Counted from the first letter of the stretch, positions 11,921-25,315 are shown. The stretch: 64,000 bases of DNA from Bombyx mori (GCF_030269925.1 NC_085121.1:3923501-3987500); one strand, 5' to 3'. Program-made: numbers and translations. The notes: generated from the letters alone by a model not told the origin.

Positions 11921-12269
11921 ATGTGTGCAATTCACACGTGGTAGAAGTGAAACCTTCCAAAATTAAAATACAATTATCCTAAACGTCTTAAGTATATGTA
12001 AAATTTTGTCATTAGTAAATAATTGTAAGGTGTGAATTGATATTTTAATTTCACGTATAATCCTAAATTAAAATTCACTACAAGAGCTTTCATACACACG
12101 TTAGTATTAAAAAATCTCACAGATGGCGCTGTATTAAATAGTATGTATATTTCTGTCTCATTTTTTGCTGGCTTCATCCTACACATTTTTGTATTTGTGT
12201 CTCTTACCTGTCGTTTTTTCCGTTGCATCCGGTTTGAAATCACAACGATTCTAAAGAAGTTTTCACTTC
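11921..12269. mobile_element. Candidate MITE with GAAGTGAAAC ends
   Basis: Begins with a short palindrome (GTGTGCAATTCACAC) followed by GAAGTGAAAC at 11944-11953, and closes with GTTTTCACTTC. A second element at 35341-35544 has the same arrangement with an exact 10-bp inverted repeat. Interior sequences differ between the two, and no clean target duplication was identified. Confidence 0.4.
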
Positions 12270-12879
12270 AAAAACTAAAACAATTGCCTGTCTGTTATGT
12301 GAGAACGTGAAACCATTTTACGAAATTTCGCGTCGTGATGGTTTGAACCCTGGAAAAGAATAAAGGCTAGCTTTCATCCCGCTACTGAGCCCGTGTCCGC
12401 CTATGCGATATAAGTCAAAGCGATTGAAGCCAATATCGGAAAGCTATGAAAACATACACGGTCAAGAATAAATTTGAAACACAATTCTTAATTTTCCATA
12501 TCGGCGCCAATTTTACATTCTTGATCTTGATTCACAATTGAACGAACGTGACATCTCAGTACTGTGTTAATAAAAACGTTTATTTTGTAACGTAACGTAT
12601 ATAATTTAACAATTTAGCGAATGTTTAGCGTGTCGCGAACGAGATCATGTCATTGTCACGGTCGTACTATTCCTGTATTTGCGTTCCACATTTATATCTC
12701 TATGTGTGTATTTGTTCAAAAATTTACTGCGTTCGTTCTTAGCCAATATTGGAGTTCTGAAATTCGGTAGAAGACTTCTAATGTGTATTGCGTTTCCGGG
12801 AATATTTCTTCGCCCAAAACACGTCATTACGGAACCTCCCGATCTAATAACGGTGCTTTTAGGTACCACAAGCACCGAT
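12270..12879. other. No gene seen
   Basis: Mixed AT-rich sequence; ORFs of about 76-80 codons on both strands overlap family C sequence or lack coding character. Confidence 0.45.
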
Positions 12880-13145
12880 CACCGTCCTCGTCGAACCCGT
12901 CGCTTGCGACAAAGGGCTTGACGAGCGAATTAGCCCACAGATACAGCCCACTGAGTTTCTCGCCGGATCTTCCCAGTGGATCGCGTTTTCGATCCGGTGG
13001 TAGATTCTGCGAAGCACTGCTCTTGGTAGGGCCAGTGTTAGCAACACTCCGGTTTGAGCCCCGTGAGCTCACCTACATGTTAGGACGAAGCTGAAATAGC
13101 CTCTCAAGGCTATCAGCATAGGTAGGAAAAATAAATAAAAATAAA
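12880..13145 (+). repeat. Family C repeat, most complete short-tail copy
   Basis: Runs from CCGTCCTCGTCGAACCCGTC through the core GAGTTTCTCGCCGGATCTTC to a tail ending GGCTATCAGCATAGGTAGG and an A-rich stretch. Useful as the reference copy for this subfamily in the window. Confidence 0.72.
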
Positions 13146-13994
13146 GATCTGGTTCCTATATAATGAAAAAATCAAATATACACATTGTAAGCGTTTGAAA
13201 AAAAAAAACAAAGAAATACCGCATAATGGTGTAGGTAATACGGCACGTCTCGTCTCAACCATGCCTCCGTACTATAATCTAATAAATGAGTGCAAACCGC
13301 GATCATCGCTATCACACAAGATCAGTACACAGCCATCCAAGCAGCAGTCGGTTATTATCCCTCACTGTCAAGGTCAAATAAAGACGTGATGCTATAATTT
13401 TCAAACGTAACGTGATCCGTCATGCGAATCAGAAACACGACAAAAACATTCGATTGATTTCAAACATAACATATTTCTCATTGTTGTGCTACTGATAAAT
13501 GTTAATATGTAATGTTGTTCCTTAAATTAGTTTCTATACAAATTCTCGTTTTTAAACTTGTGCTTTAAGTTTTACTTATGCGGCGTTATGTTATTAAAAA
13601 TAAATATGGTAACATACATGAGTAATAACATTAATGTTGTTTACGGCAAACGAAAAAAAAATATATACACAGTTAATATATCACACATCGGAAGAAACAT
13701 TTGTGATTCATGTGGTTCATTAAATATTTTTTTCCACGGTCTAAAATTAAAATTACAGTAATAAATATGTATAAATGTTATTATCATTTAATTCGTCATC
13801 CACTGCCAGGGTCACTCCGACCTCGTAATCTCACGGAGTATACAAATGTATATTCTCTTAATTTGATGTGTGATCTGAAGCAAGACACTAGAATCAGCTC
13901 TTCATTTACTCACTGACTACTATTTTATGGTACATAATTTAAAAAATCTTTATGAAAGATATCTAGCGTGGTCAAGCACAGATATTATTGTAAT
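13146..13994. other. No gene seen
   Basis: AT-rich; three ORFs of 64-68 codons without domain, codon bias or splice context. Confidence 0.5.
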
Positions 13995-14073
13995 AAATAA
14001 TAGTTTAAAAAAACTAAAAAACACGATTTATATAAAATTCAACTAAAAAATAGAAAATAAATTTTAATAAACT
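13995..14073. repeat. AT-rich dispersed repeat, copy 1
   Basis: Bases here match 35973-36054 in reverse complement, sharing AATAGTTTAAAAAAACTAAA and AAATAGAAAATAAATTTTAA. Two copies of an approximately 80-bp unit; possibly a MITE core. Confidence 0.6.
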
Positions 14074-15631
14074 ATTATTTATTTTTCATTTTTTAGTTAT
14101 TTTTTTTTTTGCAAATTGAGTAATGGAATAATCTTATCAACATAGTGTATTATCATCGGTCCTCGATAAATCTACAAAGTTTGAATGAAATCTTGCCGTT
14201 TAATGTGGGTCAAAATCGCGTCTAAAGGAGCATACATACAAGTGAAGCTAATATAGATCGTGTAAAAAGATAACTAGCCAAGTACCAATTTAGATAGTTC
14301 TTCTTATCTTAAGCAGAAGTTCGAAATAATAATTTTTTGCATATTGTTCCCTCATATGTTGTTCATAATTTAGTAGTAACACAAGAATAATTTACCCGTG
14401 TAATTGCTTTATAGTTCTCAAGGAACTAGGAAGCAAAATGAGCGATATATTTCAGAGATTCCAGGAAGTTTCGTCCATTGTTTGTTCGTTTTATTTCTCA
14501 CGTCAAATAATATATAAGCGAGAAATGGTTTATGCAAATTTATATTTTTACAAGCGAACGTGTGCCGTGTCCTTATCTGGATGTCCACAAAGCCGCTATG
14601 ATAAGACTAGCTCAATTTGCTACCATAATCATTAGCCGGGCATTTGTCGGTAAAACCAACATTACATTTGTGTCAAGTTCGCTTTCTGATTTCATTTACT
14701 TGAAGTGTGATAAACGAGTACATGAGATAATGAAAAAATATTTTTCTACAAAAACTTATGGTACTGTTTGTTTTTTATACAAACTGTGCAGCATAGTTAA
14801 TAGAATGACTTGTGATTTAAAATGTAGTGGCTTCTTATTTTACCTTTATACCTAGGACTGTATGTTACGTCAATATTCACAGAGGGCAAGGGAACGTAGG
14901 GATTCATAAACGCAATAATGTTTTATCTCTTAATAAACAACACTTCGATCCAGATATGAGTGAGCACAATACAATTCAAGCCTGAATATTCACACATAAT
15001 ACTTAAAAAGTAAAATATAATGTATAAACAATAATAACAAAAAATCTAAACGCATTTTGCGTTTATCAGTGTTAAACACCTAAAACCAATGAATGACATA
15101 ACACCTTAAATTACAATAATTATTCGATGATAGGGTCCGAAACCAGTTACTTTATGGTAAGCTACTAATTTTATTTGAAAAAAATACAACGCGGAACGAT
15201 CTGTACTACTATAAATAAACATTTAAATTAAAAAATAATAACTGATGTAGTAAACAACGGTATAAGATTCCTTCACAGAACGATTTGATTTCACTACGAG
15301 AAATCGATAAGCCATTAATCATAATATAATAGAAACTGCGCTGCTGTGTACCAAATTGAACTGTCGGGATAAAAGTCCAGAAGTATGCAGAATTCGCCAG
15401 AATAGAAATTCAAAGTAAGACAATGGATTTATTATTTTATTATTTTGATTTATTAAAAATGAAAATGTCGCACACATTCGTCTCAAAAACTAAGCACTAA
15501 ACAATTTAACTAAGCCTTATAAGTCTTCGATAACTCATGAAAAAAAATCTATAGGACATTATAGGATTGCATTCTTTAAATAACATTTTTATTTTATTTA
15601 TGCATTGCATTTTAGGCATTTCATTTTATTT
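14074..15631. other. No gene seen
   Basis: AT-rich. Overlapping ORFs at 14438-14635 and 14532-14855 (107 codons) have no recognisable domain and AT-biased codons, and are probably chance. Confidence 0.45.
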
Positions 15632-15743
15632 GTAGGCAGCGGCTTGGCTCTGCCCCTGGCATTGCTGAAGTCCATGGGCGACGGCAATCACTCACCATCA
15701 GGTGGGCCGTATGCTCGTCTACCTACAAGGGCAATAAAAAAAA
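15632..15743 (+). repeat. Short A-tailed repeat, family B
   Basis: Starts GTAGGCAGCGGCTTGGCTCT and ends GGGCAATAAAAAAA; nearly identical to the copy at 6010. Confidence 0.75.
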
Positions 15744-16073
15744 TATGCATTAGTGGCTTTGCATCTACTTTCGACCACATCTAACATAATTATTCGACAT
15801 AAAAATAACAGTAGAACCTTACTAAGTCAATAGTTCTACATATATTATTAAGTATTCAACTATTATCTAGAACTGCAAAGTGGTGGTCATGATTTAGTTA
15901 TTTCATTCTCATTACGACCGCATGTTTTAAATAATCGTGATTGAACTGTTGTATTACATTTTCTGCAGAATGGAAACGTTTGGATCTCGTCACTGTAAGA
16001 CGTAGCTTTGCATATAATTCTTTATACAGGAGATGTACAATCAAAATATGAACATTAGAATTTTATTGTAATA

Positions 16074-16251
16074 CTAGCTGACCCGGCCGACTTCGTAATG
16101 CCTCAATTGATAAATAAAAGATTTATCTACCTTTTAAACCTTCCCTGGACTTCCACGAATAATTCAAGACCAGACCAAAATTAGCAAATCGGTCCTGCCG
16201 TTCTCGAGTTTTAGCGAGACTAACGAACAGCAATTCATTTTTATATATAGA
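16074..16251 (-). mobile_element. Helitron-like element, internally deleted
   Basis: Same family as 42527-42815, 51517-51806 and 59991-60283 (GAATTGCTGTTCGTTAGTCT region, CCGGGTCAGCTAG end) but it lacks the middle of the longer copies. The CTAG is at 16074-16077 on the plus strand, preceded by A. Confidence 0.65.
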
Positions 16252-16946
16252 GACAGATTGTAATGTACCTAAGTCCTGACTAAGTTGCTAATTTTAAGAT
16301 TTGCTCTTGGCAACCCTCTCTTCCATTCCAGCCTTTTAGTACCGTACATGGCAAGTTGTAATTAAATTATAATAAAATAAAAATAAAAACGCGAAAGTTC
16401 ATTTTACAAGCCTGTATTTTATTTATGGTATAAAAGCCGCACCCTATACCGAAACGAAAATATAGTATTTATTACTCGCCCACGTGACCATGAAGAAGAA
16501 TGCATGCGTAATTGTAAAATCTATACAAATTAGTACTACAATCTCAGAGCGAAAAATTGATTTTATCGTGATTAAAATAAGATTCATTTATAAATCCAAG
16601 TCAATGTTCGTAAATTCGAGTACGAGACTCTCTCCTTGAAACGCGATATCGAACAAATTTCAAAATCTGACTCTATTTCGTTCACAAAAAGTTTTTAAAT
16701 TATCTTTATTCATCTTGTTTATTGTTTGATACAGAAAAAAGGTCAAAATTCTCAAATTTTATGCTTCAATTAACCAGATATACCCAAACTTTTTTTTTAT
16801 GTGGTAAGTAAGACGAGCTTGCGCTTAAGCTGGTTCTAAAAGCGAATGTCGAGATGTGACATCGACATCACAGTTACATATATTATGGTCATTTACACGG
16901 TTTTCCATTTTCAGTAGACATGACAAATGCAACTTTAAGGACATAG
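16252..16946. other. No gene seen
   Basis: AT-rich non-coding sequence with no repeat boundary that I can place. Confidence 0.5.
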
Positions 16947-17373
16947 TTTTTTTTATTACTTAGATAGATGGGTGGACGGGCTCAAAGCCTACCTGGTGTG
17001 AAGTGGTGACTAGAGCCATGCATAGACATCTACGACGTAAATGCGCCACCCACGTTGAGATATAAGTTCTAAGGTCTCAAGTATCCACCCTTCTAACCGA
17101 AACGCATTACTGCTTCACGGCAGAAATAGGCAATGGTGGTACCTAGCCGCGCGGACTCACAAGAGGTCCTACAGCCAGTAATTACGCGAATTATAATTTT
17201 GCGGGTTTGATTTTTATCACACGACGTTATTCCTTCACCGTGGGAGTCAGTCGTGAATATTTGTTGAGTACGTATTTCATTAGAAAAATTGGTACCCGCC
17301 TGGGATTCAAACACCGGTGCATCGCTCAACACGAATGCACCAGACATCTTATCCTCTAGGCCACGACGACTTC
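16947..17373 (-). mobile_element. tRNA-derived SINE, full length (family A, Bm1-like)
   Basis: On the minus strand it starts GAAGTCGTCGTGGCCTAGAG (pol III A-box region), has a B-box-like GGTGTTTGAATCCC, a middle with a conserved AATTTTTCTAATGAAATACG, then the body TGGTGGTAGGACC-type segment and the tail ending CATCT...AAGTAATAAAAA. The tRNA-like head and A-rich tail define a SINE about 430 bp long. It resembles the silkworm Bm1 family; the name needs a database comparison. Confidence 0.75.
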
Positions 17374-18871
17374 AATACTTCACGACTATGACTTTTTCAG
17401 AAAAATTATCTAAAAGATTTATGTCATACTTTGGAGGTGACGATATTGGGGTCATCAGTTTCGAGGTACACGATAAAGGGAAGATCTTCTATCGAGCAAT
17501 TTCAATTGCTTGGTAGACTGACGGTCCGTATGTTTGGCACTTGTATATATGCAAGCTTATCTTAAAAATGTCGTAAATGAAATTAAAGCATCTGTCTAAT
17601 ATCTTGTGTGCTATTTAAGGCTATTGCTTCACATACTTCATTAAGTTTTATCAAAATTGTATGTTTTAAGCCTAATCAATGTGCTCGTTTTTTTTAGCCA
17701 TAAGCGTTCGTCAACATATTGCGTATGATATCTATTATAATATGTAGGTACTGAACTATTGAATTAGAACAGGTATAGAATAAAATCTTCCATGTGATCA
17801 GTGCTCCAACTCGAAATTCGAATCTCTAAAATTTAAAATTATCATGTTTTACGTGTCATGTCACTTCGGGCACGGTAACCGATAACAATCCAATAAAACT
17901 TTACATGCGCTTAATAGCTCTCACTAGAATTTTGATTTAGGCATAAATTTAGTTTTAGTTAGGTACGGAAAGAATTTCACTTACAAGAAACGCGAGAAAC
18001 TACTTCAAGCGGCACGCCTATCTGTGTCCTTAATCTATATATTAATGCGTGAAGCAAAAACTTTGTACCCCTTTTTACGAAAATTGCGCGGACGGAGGAG
18101 TATGAAATTTCCCACAGTTATAAAGAATATAGAGAAGGATGCAATTTTTTTTTTAAATTACTCATTAGTATACATTAAATCAATAAAAAAAAATCATTAC
18201 ACACACTAACATTTATTTGACACACGCGCATATAAATACTCTTAATTTATTGTCAAACTTTTGTTATTGCTTAAAGTCTATGGTCAAATTGAGAATAGCT
18301 TAATATTGTTTATCTTTAATATTATTTTTCTATAGTGTGGTCTTCATAAAATCTGTGAATATAAAGAAGTGTAGTGGTCTTTGACAATAGAACCTTAATA
18401 ATGTTCAAACTTATAATTCCAATTAATTCTAGTCGAATTTCGACTACTGCGGGACCACTAGTAATCTCGAAAAGGTAAATACTTACTGTTCTCGTGTTGA
18501 AAGCGGTTGCATATTTGCTTTTGGATGTTGTGTGTGTCTTGTTAACAATGTGCTCATGATACGAGGACAAGAAACGACTCGCTCGGTCCGTATTGGCTTA
18601 TCTGAAACAAACAGAGCACTCTTAATTTTTAATACACTTGATAACGATAAATCTTCTATTAATGTTTTCATTTTTAAACGCCACAAATATTCTAATACGA
18701 TTTTGTATAAGGATATAGGCATGCCTAGATTTTAGGTTGTGTTGTATTTAAAAATCAGCGTTAAATTCTATAATAGACAATACATTTTTAAAATATACAG
18801 TTGAGTGTAGTTGAGTTTAAGTAGGATATAATAAATAAAATATGTTATTATCTACTTATTACTATTTTTTT
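17374..18871. other. No gene seen
   Basis: AT-rich; ORFs of 61-82 codons on both strands around 18.3-18.7 kb overlap one another and lack coding features. Confidence 0.45.
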
Positions 18872-19117
18872 CTTTTTTTTATTGCTTAGATGGGTGGACG
18901 AGCTCACAGCCCACCTGTTGTTAAGTGGTTACTGGAGCCCATGGACATCTACAACGTAAATGCGCCACCCACCTTGACATATAAGTTCTAAGATCTCAGT
19001 ATAGTTACAACGGCTGCTCCACCCTTCAAACCGAAACGCTTGACTGCTTCACGGCAGAAATGGGTGGGGCGGTGGTACCTACCCGCGCGGACTCACAAGA
19101 GGTCCTACCACCAGTAA
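18872..19117 (-). repeat. Family A repeat, body only
   Basis: Reverse complement of the SINE body and tail. It ends exactly at the ACTGGTGGTAGGACC boundary without the tRNA head. A short fragment of a Helitron-like element (GGGAGTCCAACACTC, to about 19180) follows. Confidence 0.72.
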
Positions 19118-19121
19118 AAAT

Positions 19122-19180
19122 TAACATTATTATTTATTGTCATTATTATTAGGGAGTCCAACACTCATATAAATATTAGG
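19122..19180 (-). repeat. Fragment of Helitron-like element
   Basis: Matches the internal part of the elements at 43113-43273 and 45633-45849 (ATTATTAGGGAGTCCAACAC). Termini are missing; the adjacent SINE-like repeat probably interrupted it. Confidence 0.5.
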
Positions 19181-19902
19181 TTATTCTAATTTTATGACAT
19201 TGTATCAAAAAACATTTAAATATCATCGTATTACAACGGGAGATCGCAGTGAATACAAATATAAAGGGTCTACAATAGAGCTACAATAATTAATTATTTA
19301 ATTTAGAAGAAGACAGTTTTCAATGAAGTTGAAAAGAAGTTTCAATCATTACAAAAGAAACAATGGCTGTGTCTGGACATAAACAATAAAATCAAACGGC
19401 TGTTTCTACAATCATTTTCTTAACAAAAGACCCCATTTCAAAATGGTAGTTGTGTTGATAATGTGTGATTGTTACTTAAATGTCACTGTTTACATAATCA
19501 ATATAGAAAGTCAGCTAAATTTCAAAATAAAAATTTATAGCCTAAATAATCTGTTATATTAATACAGACTTTAGATTTGATAGAGTTTGAAAGATACAAT
19601 TATTTTTTATTTAAAATTAAAGAGGTGAATAAATTAAAAATATGTAAAAAGTGAATATAATAAGCCTTTGTGTCATGTAGAGTGTAGATAATGTAGAGCT
19701 CTCCAGGCAAGGTTAAGGATAATAGTATATTTTGTGGTTTTCGCGTGTCGTAAACATAATTAAAACTGCCTTCATGGCTTAATCTCAGCGTTATTTGTCG
19801 ACATTTGAATACTGTGCTAACTAGCGTCAATTTTAACAAATATCTTAGTCTTCCGTGACCACGAAAACTGTAAATTATTCAAAACGTCTGAAATAACTGT
19901 AT
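19181..19902. other. No gene seen
   Basis: AT-rich non-coding sequence. Confidence 0.5.
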
Positions 19903-20145
19903 TTACTGGTGGTAGGACCTCTTGTAAGTCCGCACGGGTAGGTATTACTACCCTGCCTATTTCAGCCGTGAAGCAGTAATGCATTTCGGTTTGAAGGGTG
20001 GGGCAGCCGTTGTAACTATACTGAGACCTTAGAACTTATATCTCAAGGTGGGTGGCGCATTTACGTTGTAGATGTCTATGGGCTCCAGTAACCACTTAAC
20101 ACCAGGTGGGCTGTGAGCTCGTCCACTCATCTAAGCAATAAAAAA
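19903..20145 (+). repeat. Family A repeat, body only
   Basis: Starts TTACTGGTGGTAGGACCTCT and ends ATCTAAGCAATAAAAAATAA. No tRNA head; same left boundary as the copies at 19117 (minus), 25316, 27349, 48446 (minus) and 61148. Confidence 0.75.
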
Positions 20146-20877
20146 TAATAATAATACAAAAAAAACAGAAATTAAAACACAAAAGTAATTTTAATTTTGA
20201 TTAAGTATTGAGTCTAAATTGTCTATACGACCTTTTTGGTTTTGTAACGCCCCCCTACACTTTTACAACAGGCACTATGAAAAAATATTTATTAAAAATG
20301 AAATTACATTTAATTTTAGTTTTAAAACAATTTTATTAAAATTATCCCGAAAAAGTCAAATAAAGCTACTTTTCTCAACACACAGCCTGACAGTTTTATT
20401 TCGGTCAATATAAAACTTAAGGCGCAATGAATGTGCTTATAGTGGAAAGGTTTAGTGAGTGTAGGCTTGCCCGAACATGCAAGTACATTAGGCGTCAGAA
20501 GTGTGTCCATTAAAAACGAATAAAACCTATCGATATTTTATCACGTTAGTCGTATTGCAATTAAAATCGGTAACAAAAGCAATGAAACTTAACAATTCAA
20601 CTATATAGTGTTGAGAATCGTCCAATCTATTTTTGGTCTGCAGTTTAACGAACTCATTACGGCATTCCTCCACTGTAATACTTGGCTCTGGGTAGTACAA
20701 CCTGCCGTAATAAAAAGCCTGTGAGATGTACCGATAAATCCTCACATTTACTTTTTTATTTACTAGAATATTCAATGTGGTTTTTCTAGTTAATATTCTA
20801 AAATGGTACAAGATATTTTCTCGGACGTAATTTTTTATAATTAGATAATTGACAAGAAATAGATAATTTTATCGATT
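20146..20877. other. No gene seen
   Basis: AT-rich. A 94-codon minus-strand ORF (20527-20811) has no recognisable domain. Confidence 0.45.
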
Positions 20878-21310
20878 ACAAGCGGCCCGATCCGGCTCCG
20901 CTCGGGTCTTTAACAAAAATTTCAAAGATATTTGACGTTTTTTTTATTTTAAAAAAAAGAACACTAATTGCAGCATAACTATAATAGTTAGATATATGCT
21001 GTCGCAACACTTTTTGTAAATAGTAATGTGTTCTACAAAGTCGTAGTACATTATTTTATTCTATCATCAATAGTTTTTGCAGGGCACGCGATGTAAAGAA
21101 TATTTTAGATATTTTTTTTACACTTTGGGTTACATTATTGGAGTTTTAGTAAGGATCCCTAATTTTTTTCAAAAAAGATTATTAACCTATGTCACTCGGG
21201 AATAGTGTAGCTTCCAAACAGTGAAAGAATTTTTCAAATCGGTTCAGTAGTTTCGGAGCCTATTCAATACAAACAAACAAACAAATCTTCCTTTCCTCTT
21301 TATATTATTA
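20878..21310 (-). mobile_element. Helitron-like element with head-to-head fragment
   Basis: Minus-strand member of the family at 26298-26564 and 51807-52216 (CCGGCTCCGCTCGGGTCTTT end). Its terminal CTAG is degenerate. At 21311-21340 the 5' end of a second copy (TCTATACTAATATTATAAAG) faces it, giving a palindromic junction. Confidence 0.58.
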
Positions 21311-21340
21311 TCTATACTAATATTATAAAGAGGAAAGATT

Positions 21341-22532
21341 TAGTATAGAAGTATAGATTCGTATTGTAGCTGTTTTAGATGTTTAAATTTTAAGTATTTG
21401 CTATGACATTGCTGAAAATAGAGCCAAGATGCTGTGTACCATAAACACAACTAATGGTCAATTAATATTCAATTTTCAATGAGTTCGCTCTCATTTAGTA
21501 CTGTATCTACCGGAGCGTAAAGCACCTGCTTTGAGGTATGAGGTCTCGGTTGTATTGTATAACGGTTGTTTGACCCTTCAAAATAGAATGCATACATTTC
21601 TGACCGCTGTGACTTCTAATACGGCTTGTTTTTATTATACCATCATATGAAAGTCATCAGTGTTTAAATACCTATTCCTGTTTTTTTTTTGTTTGTTTAT
21701 AATCCGTTGTATGTTTTTGGTGAGAAAAGGACTCAAAATGGCAACGATAAAATTAATTGATACACTTTTAATTATCATTAAGATTCGAGGAAAGTGACAT
21801 TCCATTTGAGAAATCTTAGAAATTTCGATGAAATATTCAGACTACATAATTTTAAACGTCCGAACTAACTGAATTCTCAATTTATATAAAACCAAAAATT
21901 TATTTTAAACTTTTTTTTAATACCGTTATTGAAAAATCACGAACCAACTAGAATTGACTTAATGGTATATAATTAATTTATTAACTTGTATATTAAATGA
22001 TATCGAATGTTTCTCTTTATAAGAGAAAAAAAAAGTAGGTCACGAATTTTCTATTGAATTTTTGGTCTGAGACTAAAACGTATTTGCCTTAATATTTTTT
22101 TTTTATAATGAGTCCATACAATAAAAATATTAAATGTAAGAATTAAGAATCTACAGTTACAAATTTTATTAGCAAGCAAAAAATATACGTATGGTGTATA
22201 TTGTATTGTGTCGAATCTAGTTGATTCGCTGATACCGTGCTCAAAAAGAGTTGCGTTTTGAATAAAAAATCAGGTGCAGTCACCGACCGAGTTTACCTGT
22301 CATCCCCGTGTCTCTCGGCTCATTCGAATGTACGGCTTGAAACCGAGAGGTGGTCTACGCACGAACTCCTAAACAACGAAACACAATACTATCAAGCGTC
22401 TTCGGAATTTTTCAATTACAAATTGCGTATTCGCGTTGATTAAAATTTTCTTATTCACTCTGTTGCAATTGTGCGGTTTAGGTGCTCATAAAGCAATCGT
22501 CTGACGATAGAAAGTGCCTATTATTTATTAAA
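21341..22532. other. Upstream region of the aquaporin gene; no feature proven
   Basis: AT-rich with no recognised repeat. A GC-richer patch at 22225-22440 (68 open codons) is unexplained. Any promoter and 5'UTR for the gene starting at 22533 should lie here or further upstream; no TATA box or initiator could be chosen with confidence. Confidence 0.35.
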
Positions 22533-22569
22533 ATGAAAACGGATTACGCTATGGATGAAATGCAGAAGA
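22533..22569 (+). CDS. Aquaporin gene, first coding exon
   Basis: ATG at 22533 opens twelve codons (M-K-T-D-Y-A-M-D-E-M-Q-K) plus one base, then a strong splice donor GTAAGT at 22570. The leftover single base joins exactly to the two leading bases of the exon at 25740 (AG|AGACAAGC acceptor), giving a continuous frame into the aquaporin sequence. The short, hydrophilic, charged product is what is expected of the cytoplasmic N terminus of an aquaporin. The evidence is start codon, donor consensus and phase match. It is too short for similarity alone, so transcript data would be needed to prove it. An alternative is that translation starts at an ATG in another 5' exon. Confidence 0.6.
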
Positions 22570-23880
22570 GTAAGTAAAAATAATTTGAGGTACAAAATTT
22601 CTTAGTAATTTTTATTGTAATTAAAAAAAAGCCACGAGACAAAGACGCGTTATTTTGTCATAATAATAATATTTTTGTAATATACTTTAAAACAGATAAA
22701 CGTTTTGGTAAAAAAAATATATTACGACATTAGATTGAATTGATATTAATGCGAAAAGTAATTAAGGGCAGTTGCTACATCCACAAGTATATAGTGAATA
22801 TTTACATTGACAATCTTATCACAAGGCTACTATTACATATATTTGTTTTTATAGTTGAAACATCGCGCTCCAACGATTCGCACTGCGTATATTTAAAATT
22901 AAACAAAAAAAGACGACATTGAAGTATTCCTATTGTGATAGATATCAATTAACATAACACCTGTTTGAGATACGTTCGTATAAAAAATATTAGTAAAACA
23001 GATTAGGTTCCGCATCGTGATCTTACTTCGACAAGCAATTTTTTTATTTTTTTATTTAAGACCCGACGTGATTTTATGATCTTTCTTTAATTAGGGAATT
23101 CTGTGACTTATGAAGACATGAATCTGTAATTAGTCAGATGATAAATATGTATATGCATTTAACCATGCTAAAATCGATTTTATTACATTAAATAGATCGT
23201 TCAATGAAATGAGTAATGACCATTCCTATAGCAATTGCTGGCAATCAATCTCCGCTGTCAAATCATCTCGAATAGTTAATTATACGCCATACAATAGTGT
23301 AAATGAAGCATTAATTGCTTCGCATTTATAAATTCATCGAAGTAAGAATTAATCATTATCTGATTATGCAAAAAGCAAAATATGGGTTTTCGATAGAAAA
23401 CCCGTAAACATTCATTGCAATTGACCGAAATAAGAAAAAATCTTAAAATAAATATAATAAGAAGAACGGGCTAAATATTTAACTTTGTTCTTTTTAATTT
23501 TATAAAGAAAAAACATTTTTTTTAATATTTCTTTGCAAGTATTATTTGTGTATGAATAAATAAAATTCATTTGAATATTTTATGTTTTGGTTAATAAACC
23601 ACCTGTTAAGTTAAGACTAATTAAAAGGTTTACTTTAGAATACTAATAAAAACCACGATTTAGAATTATAGCTTTCTCATTAAACCTATTAATAAAACAC
23701 TACCTACTCGATAAGTTCGACAGTTAAAATGACAGAGACAATAGCTTGTTGTTCAATTTGTGTTTACTGTTTGCTATCGACAACTGCTATGTTAGTTTGT
23801 CATGATTTTTCTCGTTTTATGAATTTCAAAAAAGAACATAACAGTGCCTATAGAAATAAATATTTTCATTTAACTAATTA

Positions 23881-24132
23881 CTAGACGATGAGCTTTGCCC
23901 GGTTTTTTTTTATAACGCCAAGTTGTTGTGTCTTTAAAGCGGCTAGTTGCCCTCAATTTAAGAAAATTAGTATTATTATTCGCCAATAGATGTCGGGAAG
24001 AGTTGATTATTGAAAACACGAATAAAACAACATTTTCTGAAAATAAATCGTAACTAAATCGATTTATCGCCCCCGAAATCCCCTCTATACTAAATTTTAT
24101 GAAAAACTTTGGAGCCGTTTCCGAGATTCAGA
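23881..24132 (-). mobile_element. Helitron-like element
   Basis: Plus strand starts CTAG (preceded by A) and ends GAGATTCAGA followed by T, so the minus-strand copy has A|TC...CTAG|T ends. A diverged relative without the CTAG end is at about 34996-35147 (shared CGTTTCCGAGATTCAGATTA). Confidence 0.55.
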
Positions 24133-25315
24133 TTATATATATATTAATATATATAGCTCGTTAAAGGTATAAGATTCCGAATGTGTTTTAGTTACTGTTA
24201 TTTCTTTTTTAAATCCATTCAAAATCTTCCCGAAGAATGTTTAAATTTATCATTCTTTATAACATTTGTAGGAAGTACTTACTGAAAGTGAAACGAAATA
24301 CGAGATATTTTCTCGAAAGTTCTAATCCCTATTTCTCCATTAGTCAAGTTAACCGCAAACCGTTCGGCCTAATGTGTTTTCCATCGAAGTCAATTACAAC
24401 ATTTATTACAATAAATATACGAACTACTCCGTGATCTCGTGAAGATCTTTAACATGAATTCCGCGAATATTACGCTTACGATCTGCTGGTTTTTAGGACG
24501 ACAATTTACAGAGTTTTTCTTTAATTCCGCTTAAAAAAATAATTTGAAGTTTCTTAGACGAAGTATTTTTATATTTTTATTTTTTTGTTATATTAAATTT
24601 TACGATGCCCGAACATACTTCTAGATTATTCTGCGTAACGATTTTCAATTAAAATAAATTAACCGAATCGTGATCTATGATTTCATTATATTATATACCT
24701 GTTATATATCTGTATATATATATCTGATGCGGAATTCAAGACTTCGACGATTATCTCCTTCTCTTATTAATAAAAGCTATATAAATAATAAAACAAAGTT
24801 ATTGTTTTGAAAAATCAACGCAAAGGGTTTTTTCATTCGTAATAGTTGCTTGTAATTAAACTTTAAGTCATGGAAAATCGCTTTGATGTAGACTCGTCTG
24901 TAAATATCGAAGCGAACGTAATTGGTGTAATTGAGAAATGAAAACGTAGATTTTCTTTCTAATCGACTTGTAATACGATTCGTGCTATTTCCTTCGATTG
25001 CAACGAAAGATCATTAAGGCGTTTTTTTTTTTAAGTAATAGGTCCCATATTAAACATTGTGCGATATTTAGTAAATATCCACTAATAGTTTTTAGGTTTT
25101 CATGTGTTTAATTAGCTAGGGAAGTGATAGTTTCACTAATATAATTTTTCGTAATTATAGCCAATAATAAATCATAGATCGATAAAAGAAGTATTCAAAA
25201 ATATCTTCATGGCTAACCCATAATTCTTATCTTATATGTTCCACTCGAAAAATACTTCGAAATTGTCATGTGTTTTATATTAAATATTATTTTTATGTCT
25301 CGAGGTAGAAAGTGG

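Noticed and set aside
12783..13094. 103-codon ORF
   Set aside because: Lies over a family C repeat; similar ORFs arise wherever that repeat occurs.
14438..14855. Overlapping 65- and 107-codon ORFs
   Set aside because: AT-biased codons, no domain, no splice or polyadenylation context; chance ORFs in AT-rich DNA.
17093..17347. 84-codon ORF
   Set aside because: Antisense reading of a SINE.
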